From Actinomycetes bacterium (GTDB lineage Bacteria > Actinomycetota > Actinomycetes > Streptosporangiales > Streptosporangiaceae): 34,197 bases of DNA. Positions 30,331 through 34,197 of the stretch are shown piece by piece. The notes under the pieces were generated by a model. It had not been told where the DNA came from and made no database searches. It saw nothing but the letters and a program-made list of their open reading frames with translations. The translations under genes were made by a program, and so were the position numbers. Location: assembly GCA_025964615.1 (NCBI GenBank), contig JAOPYM010000380.1:1-34197 (forward strand), in the 5' to 3' direction. Position 1 is the stretch's first letter, and each line of letters starts with the position of its first letter.

Positions 30331-30371
30331 CAACTTACGCCAGCGTAGGTTGAAGTTGAAGGTCTTGACAA
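30331..30371 (-). promoter_or_regulatory. Promoter and 22-bp operator of the desaturase gene
   Basis: On the minus strand -35 TTGTCA (30371-30366) and -10 TACGCT (30347-30342) are 18 nt apart. The palindrome 30331-30352 has arms CAACTTACGC and GCGTAGGTTG around CA, 10+2+10 with one mismatch, and covers the -10. This is a repressor-site layout. The regulator is not encoded next to the gene in this window. Confidence 0.75.
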
Positions 30372-30374
30372 CCG

Positions 30375-31148
30375 TCACGGCACCTGAGTCGCCTCGGCCC
30401 GCTTCCACATCCGGTTCACGACCGCCCGTAGCAGAGGGCGCGGCAGCAGCCGCAGGCCCTGCGCGGCGGCCTTGTACTGTGCCCCCGGGATGCAGGCCGC
30501 CCGGCCTGCGGCGACCGCGTCCAGACCCGCCCGCGCCACGTCCGCCCGCTTCAGCCAGAGCAGATTCGAGCCGGCGGTCTCGTCGGTACGGGTGAAACCG
30601 GGGCTGAGCGCGGTCACATGCACCCCGCTGCCCGCCACCTCGGCGTGCAGGCTCTCCGAGAAGGCCGCGACGTACGCCTTGGTGGCACCGTAGGTCGCAC
30701 TGCCCGGGGAGGGCGCCAGTCCCGCGATGGAGGCGACGTTGAGGATCCCGCCCCGCCCGGCCGCCAGCATCGAGGGCAGCGCGGCGTACGAGAGCCGCAC
30801 CAGGGCGACCACGTTGAGGTCGATCTCCTTGAGCTGGTCCGCCAGCGTGATCTCGTGGAACGGCCCGAATGCGCCATACCCGGCGTTGTTGACCAGCAGC
30901 TCGACCGGGTCCGCCCGAAGCCGCTCCTCGACCTCGCTGAGCTGATCCGGGGCGGTCAGGTCCGCCGCCAGCACCTCAACGTCGATCTTGTATCGGCCGG
31001 TCAGCTCCTGCGCGAGGGTCTGCAGGAGATCCGCGCGCCGGGCGACAAGGACCAGCCTGGCGCCGCGCCCGGCGAGGGTCCGCGCGAAGGCCTCACCAAT
31101 TCCGCTGGAGGCTCCGGTGACCAGTGCGGTCCTGAAGGCCTGGTCCAT
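30375..31148 (-). CDS. Short-chain dehydrogenase/reductase
   Basis: This 257-aa classical SDR has the cofactor motif TGASSGIG (11-18), NNAG (87-90), a Ser at about 140 and the YxxxK pair Y153 and K157 (SATYGATKAY). ARR after beta-2 (36-38) suggests NADP preference. The C-terminal region has a SP/GFTRT block and a basic tail. The substrate is unknown; related actinobacterial proteins are often annotated as short-chain reductases acting on lipids or quinones. It starts 7 nt after the stop of the small unknown gene and is the last gene of the YbjQ-like operon. Confidence 0.92.
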   Translation of the reverse strand: MDQAFRTALVTGASSGIGEAFARTLAGRGARLVLVARRADLLQTLAQELTGRYKIDVEVLAADLTAPDQLSEVEERLRADPVELLVNNAGYGAFGPFHEITLADQLKEIDLNVVALVRLSYAALPSMLAAGRGGILNVASIAGLAPSPGSATYGATKAYVAAFSESLHAEVAGSGVHVTALSPGFTRTDETAGSNLLWLKRADVARAGLDAVAAGRAACIPGAQYKAAAQGLRLLPRPLLRAVVNRMWKRAEATQVP

Positions 31149-31155
31149 GTACGGG

Positions 31156-31542
31156 TCAGCCGATCAGTCTGCGCAGTGCCTCGGCGGCGTTGGCGTTGGC
31201 CCCCGCCAGTGTGACCAGCTCCTGCGCGAGGGCATCCAGCCAGGCGTCCAGGCCGATCTGCTCCCGTTTGAGGATGACGCCGCGTACCTCGTGGCAGACC
31301 TCGGCGATCGGACGCCCCTTGTCGGTGGTCAGGGACAGCGAACGCTCACCGAGCCGTACGACGATCCGCCGGACGTGGCCATCGCGGCCCTTGAGCTTGT
31401 CGCCGAGCGATCTGGCACGGTCGACCGTGACGCAGCCCGCCGGCAGTACGTCGGCCAGCGTGGCTGTGAGCACCTGTGCGTAGTTCGCGACGTCTGCCGA
31501 GTCCTGCCGGAGCGCCGCGGCCACCATGTGGAAATCAGTCAC
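31156..31542 (-). CDS. Small protein of unknown function, 128 aa
   Basis: I do not recognise this protein. It is soluble, with an alpha/beta pattern: an N-terminal helix (MVAAALRQDSADVANYAQVL), a central stretch of basic beta strands (HVRRIVVRLGERSLSLTTD), then helices ending NAAEALRRLIG. There is one Cys near residue 37 and one near 83. The GTG start directly follows the TAA of the upstream YbjQ-like gene (TAAGTG), so translation is almost certainly coupled. It probably works with the YbjQ-like proteins and SDR. Confidence 0.82.
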   Translation of the reverse strand: MTDFHMVAAALRQDSADVANYAQVLTATLADVLPAGCVTVDRARSLGDKLKGRDGHVRRIVVRLGERSLSLTTDKGRPIAEVCHEVRGVILKREQIGLDAWLDALAQELVTLAGANANAAEALRRLIG

Positions 31543-32358
31543 TTATCTGTCCAGTCCGAGCACCATCTGGGGTTTGGCGATCACGTGGTCGGCGCGCATC
31601 GGCCGTACCGCGGTGCCGATGGCGAAGAACTCCATGGTGTGCCCACCCCAAATATGATGCAACTGGTCCAGCGCGACCCCCACGATGCCCTCGGCGTGCA
31701 GCTGCTGGCCCTCCGCCTGCATCCGTGCCATCGCCAGCTCCCGCGCGTCGTACAAGGCCTGGGTGTACTCGGGGATCTCCACGTTCTGCCCCATGCTGCT
31801 GAGCACCGAGCCGAGCCGCCGGTGCGCCACGTGGTAGACGCAGGTGCCCATCACCATGCCGAGCGGCGCGTACCCCGCCTGGATCAGGGTCCAGAAGTCC
31901 TGCCCGTTCAGATCCGAGGTGAACGGCTGGTTCTTGTTGTTGCGCCAGCTCTGCGACTCGTCGTCGGCCTTGACGGCGGTCCCGATGGCGATGAACTCGG
32001 CGATGTCGCTGCCGAACTCGCGGAACTCCACCTTCAGCCGGACACCGACGATCCCGTCGGCACCGAGCTGGTCCGCCTCGGCCTCCATGCGGGTCATCGC
32101 CAGTTCGCGGGCGTGGTAGAGCGCCGCCGACATGTTCTGGAGCTCCATGTTCTGGCTCCACCGGCCGATCTGGATGCCCACGTGGTAGATCGAACTGCCG
32201 AGCACCAGCCCGAGCGGCCGGAACCCCGCCTCGCGGACCAGCAGGAACTCGTTCACCGACAGGTCGCTGGTGAACAGTGAACCGGGCTGCCCCGGCTTCA
32301 TCTGGGCCAGCCGGTTCATCGCGTCGGCGGGTACTCCCTGGGCCACGGAATCGGTCAT
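31543..32358 (-). CDS. Protein with two YbjQ-like (UPF0145) domains
   Basis: This 271-aa soluble protein contains two homologous halves (about 27-132 and 145-258). Each starts with FTSDL..., then a GLVLGSSIYHVG/GMVMGTCVYHVA block, a helix with the pattern ARELAMxRMxAE, a G(A)DGIVGVRL-like strand and EFxAIGTAV. These are the marks of the YbjQ/heavy-metal-binding domain family, in which the helix-GA.GVVGV pattern is typical; metal binding is not proven. The ATG has GGAGAG upstream. It lies between a family B repeat and a coupled small gene. A homologue with the same architecture is encoded at 32494-33363. Confidence 0.8.
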   Translation of the reverse strand: MTDSVAQGVPADAMNRLAQMKPGQPGSLFTSDLSVNEFLLVREAGFRPLGLVLGSSIYHVGIQIGRWSQNMELQNMSAALYHARELAMTRMEAEADQLGADGIVGVRLKVEFREFGSDIAEFIAIGTAVKADDESQSWRNNKNQPFTSDLNGQDFWTLIQAGYAPLGMVMGTCVYHVAHRRLGSVLSSMGQNVEIPEYTQALYDARELAMARMQAEGQQLHAEGIVGVALDQLHHIWGGHTMEFFAIGTAVRPMRADHVIAKPQMVLGLDR

Positions 32359-32375
32359 CGTCTCTCCTGCTTTCT

Positions 32376-32491
32376 GCGCTCGCTCCGCTCGCGCGGTGCT
32401 GGACGCTTGACGCGCGGCCTTCCCTCGTCACTCACTCGCTTCGGTCCCTCGCTCCCTCGCTCCTCAGCCCAGGCCATACGCGCCCGAGCAC
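32376..32491 (+). repeat. Family B dispersed repeat, full-length copy
   Basis: Starts GCGCTCGCTCCGCTCGCGCG, continues ACGCTTGACGCGCGGCCTTC, CCTCGTCACTCACTCGCTTC and CCTCGCTCCTCAGCCCAGGC. It fills the gap between two YbjQ-like genes and begins 2 nt past the stop of the upstream one (read from the minus strand). Confidence 0.85.
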
Positions 32492-32493
32492 GC

Positions 32494-33363
32494 TCAAACA
32501 CGCATGATCTTCAGGGCGCGCTGCGGCTGGTGGGTCTTCTGGAACGCCACGACCGCCGTGCCGATGAAGGTCGTCTCGACGGTGTGGTCACGCTGACCCT
32601 CCGTGTACTGGCATTCGCGCTCGTGCACCGTGAAGTCCGCGGTGTCGAGTACGACGCCCTCCGCGCCGGTCCGCGCGGTGTCGATGAGCAGATGGTGCCT
32701 GGCCTCGTTCCTGGTCCTGGCCACCAGGTCGGTCCAGCCGGCGACCTCCTGGTTCGGGGCGTACCTGCCGCCCGACCACTGGGTCCGCCAGTCGTCGTGC
32801 CGGATCCCGATCGAGGAGCCCATCACCAGATCGACCGGCACCCAGCCGGTCTCGATGAGCTTGGCGAAATCCTGCCCGGACAGGTGTGACAGGAACGGCC
32901 GGCCGGGGCGGACATCGCCCTGCGCCCGGATCGCGGTGCCGAAGGCCTGGAACTCCAGGTGGTGGGCGGCACCCATGAACGGCACGACCTCCAGCCGTAC
33001 CCCCACCACCCCGTCACCGCCGAGCGCCGCGCACTCGGCCGCCATCCGGCCCATCGCGGCGTGCCTGGCCTGGTAGAGCGTCTTGATGTACATCCCGTAG
33101 CCGCTCCAGGCGCCCTGCATGCCCGAAGTGATGGTGATCGCGGTGGATGCGGTGAACAGCCCGCCACGGCGCCCGCAGTCCATCCGCCCCCCGTACCACC
33201 AGCCGAGGTTGTGCACGGCGCTGCCCATGACCTGGCCGATCGGCTCGAACCCGGTGGCCTTCAGGGCCGCGAACTCGTTGACCGACAGACTGGAGGTCCA
33301 GGTGTGACCCTCTGCGGCCTGACTCAGCCGGGCCCGTGCGCCCGGTGGCAACTGCTCCGTCAC
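32494..33363 (-). CDS. Second protein with two YbjQ-like domains
   Basis: This 289-aa soluble protein is a paralogue of the one at 31543-32358. The first half has TSSLSVNEFAALKATGFEPI, GQVMGSAVHNLGW, a helix with ARHAAMGRMAAE and LGGDGVVGVRL; it carries an extra loop rich in Gly/Ser. The second half begins LSHLSGQDFAKLIETGWVPV, and its helix/strand is more diverged (EARHHLLIDTARTGAEGVVLD). Function is not known. The GTG start has AAGGGGG 4 nt upstream. It is first of the putative four-gene operon. The 91-bp gap before it (33364-33454) shows no clear promoter. Confidence 0.8.
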   Translation of the reverse strand: MTEQLPPGARARLSQAAEGHTWTSSLSVNEFAALKATGFEPIGQVMGSAVHNLGWWYGGRMDCGRRGGLFTASTAITITSGMQGAWSGYGMYIKTLYQARHAAMGRMAAECAALGGDGVVGVRLEVVPFMGAAHHLEFQAFGTAIRAQGDVRPGRPFLSHLSGQDFAKLIETGWVPVDLVMGSSIGIRHDDWRTQWSGGRYAPNQEVAGWTDLVARTRNEARHHLLIDTARTGAEGVVLDTADFTVHERECQYTEGQRDHTVETTFIGTAVVAFQKTHQPQRALKIMRV

Positions 33364-33454
33364 GACGCCCCCTTACCGCAAGAATCACATCACATCCCGG
33401 CCCTCCGCGACACCGGGCCCTCAACGGCCCAAAAAGACGGCTCGGATGGGTCGG

Positions 33455-34197
33455 TCAGCGGCCGGTGAAGGTGGCTTTGCCGGGGCCGTCCTCAATGAAG
33501 CTCCGCATGCCGTTGCGCTGGTCCTCGGTGGCGAACAGGCCCGCGAACTGCAGGCGTTCGACCTCCAGGCCGCTGCCGAGATCGAGTTCGAGACCGGAGT
33601 CGATGGCCTGCTTGGCCGCGGCGAGGGCCAGGGCCGGGCCGCCGACGAAGGTGGACGCCCACTCCAGGGCACTGGCGTAGACGTCGGCGTCGGGTACGAC
33701 CCGGTCGACCAGGCCGAGGCTCAGCGCCTCGGCGGCCTTGACGTGCCGGCCGGAGAAGATCAGGTCCTTGGCCTTCGCCGGGCCGATCAGCCGCGCCAGG
33801 CGCTGGGTTCCGCCCGCCCCCGGGATGATGCCGAGCTGGATCTCCGGCTGGCCGACCTTGGCGCCCTCCCCCGCCACCCGGAAGTCCGCGGCGAGCGCGA
33901 CCTCGAGGCCGCCGCCCAGCGCGTAACCCGTGATTGCGGCGATCACTGGCTTGGGAATGGCCGCGATCGCGGTGGTGAAGTCCTGCAGGAGCCGCGAGTG
34001 CCTGGTCATCTCGGGGTACGACATGGCCGCCATCTCCTTGATGTCGGCGCCCGCCGCGAACACCCGTTCCCCGCCGTACAAGATCACCGCACGGACCGAG
34101 CCATCGGCGGAGACCTCCCGCGCGGCCTCGATCAGCTCGGTCTGCAACTGCGCGTCGATGGCGTTCATCTTCGGCCGGTCGAGCCGGATGGTCGCGA
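33455..34197 (-). CDS. Enoyl-CoA hydratase (5' end beyond right edge)
   Basis: This crotonase-family protein hydrates enoyl-CoA in beta-oxidation. The reading frame stays open to the window edge (ATIRLDRPKMNAI upstream of the first ATG), so the N-terminus lies outside; 247 residues or so are present. The oxyanion hole block AAGADIKEM is complete, and both catalytic glutamates are present, in GGGLE and QPE, 20 residues apart as in the family. PGAGGTQRL follows. The substrate range is unclear. It has no partner gene in view, and its stop lies 91 bp from the YbjQ-like operon. Confidence 0.93.
   Translation of the reverse strand, partial: ATIRLDRPKMNAIDAQLQTELIEAAREVSADGSVRAVILYGGERVFAAGADIKEMAAMSYPEMTRHSRLLQDFTTAIAAIPKPVIAAITGYALGGGLEVALAADFRVAGEGAKVGQPEIQLGIIPGAGGTQRLARLIGPAKAKDLIFSGRHVKAAEALSLGLVDRVVPDADVYASALEWASTFVGGPALALAAAKQAIDSGLELDLGSGLEVERLQFAGLFATEDQRNGMRSFIEDGPGKATFTGR

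Noticed and set aside
30365-30370. TTGACA on the plus strand as a promoter for a plus-strand gene
   Set aside because: No plus-strand gene follows; the same bases overlap the minus-strand -35 of the desaturase promoter.

Overview
The window is high-GC DNA with strong third-position G/C bias, frequent GTG starts and many 4-nt stop/start overlaps. It looks like an actinobacterial chromosome. The housekeeping order etfBA, cysteine desulfurase, mnmA, MetE-like, ligA, gatCAB, ilvBNC is typical of Actinomycetes, and the kinase and repeat content suggests Streptosporangiales-like bacteria (inference, not proven). I see no rRNA, tRNA, CRISPR array, transposase or phage gene. Both ends cut through genes: ilvC at the left and an enoyl-CoA hydratase at the right.

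Layout. 1-3125 (minus): the branched-chain amino acid operon ilvB-ilvN-ilvC, preceded by a complete attenuator (16-codon leader peptide with an Ile-Leu-Val-Val-Leu run, antiterminator, terminator with a U-run). 3126-7844: a membrane PAS-GGDEF-EAL protein, a D-2-hydroxyacid dehydrogenase and a DUF4253-type protein. 7959-11235: gatC-gatA-gatB, overlapping by 1-4 nt, for Gln/Asn-tRNA synthesis by transamidation. 11356-16895: a second membrane GGDEF-EAL protein, ligA and a short MetE-like protein. 16921-20918: a lipoprotein, mnmA, an unrecognised 338-aa protein and a cysteine desulfurase that can supply sulfur to MnmA. 21001-22929 (plus): a TetR regulator with its own operator/promoter, then a YbjJ-like MFS transporter. 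23010-24771: etfB-etfA. 24922-29154: three tandem Ser/Thr kinases, two of which share an unusual multi-pass C-terminal domain. 29288-30235: an acyl-ACP desaturase under a clear palindromic operator. 30375-33363: an operon of two double-YbjQ-like proteins, a small unknown protein and an SDR. 33455-34197: enoyl-CoA hydratase.

Two dispersed repeat families occupy the gaps. Family A is a long perfect-to-near-perfect palindrome (three copies, two carrying the same 12-nt insertion in one arm). Family B is a mosaic of about 45-125 bp (six loci) that usually begins within about 70 bp of a stop codon and in one case supplies the C-terminal codons of a kinase.

No wholly new multi-gene system is evident. 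The most informative signals are the ilv attenuator, the two repeat families, the desaturase and TetR operators, the kinase C-terminal domain and the YbjQ-like cluster.
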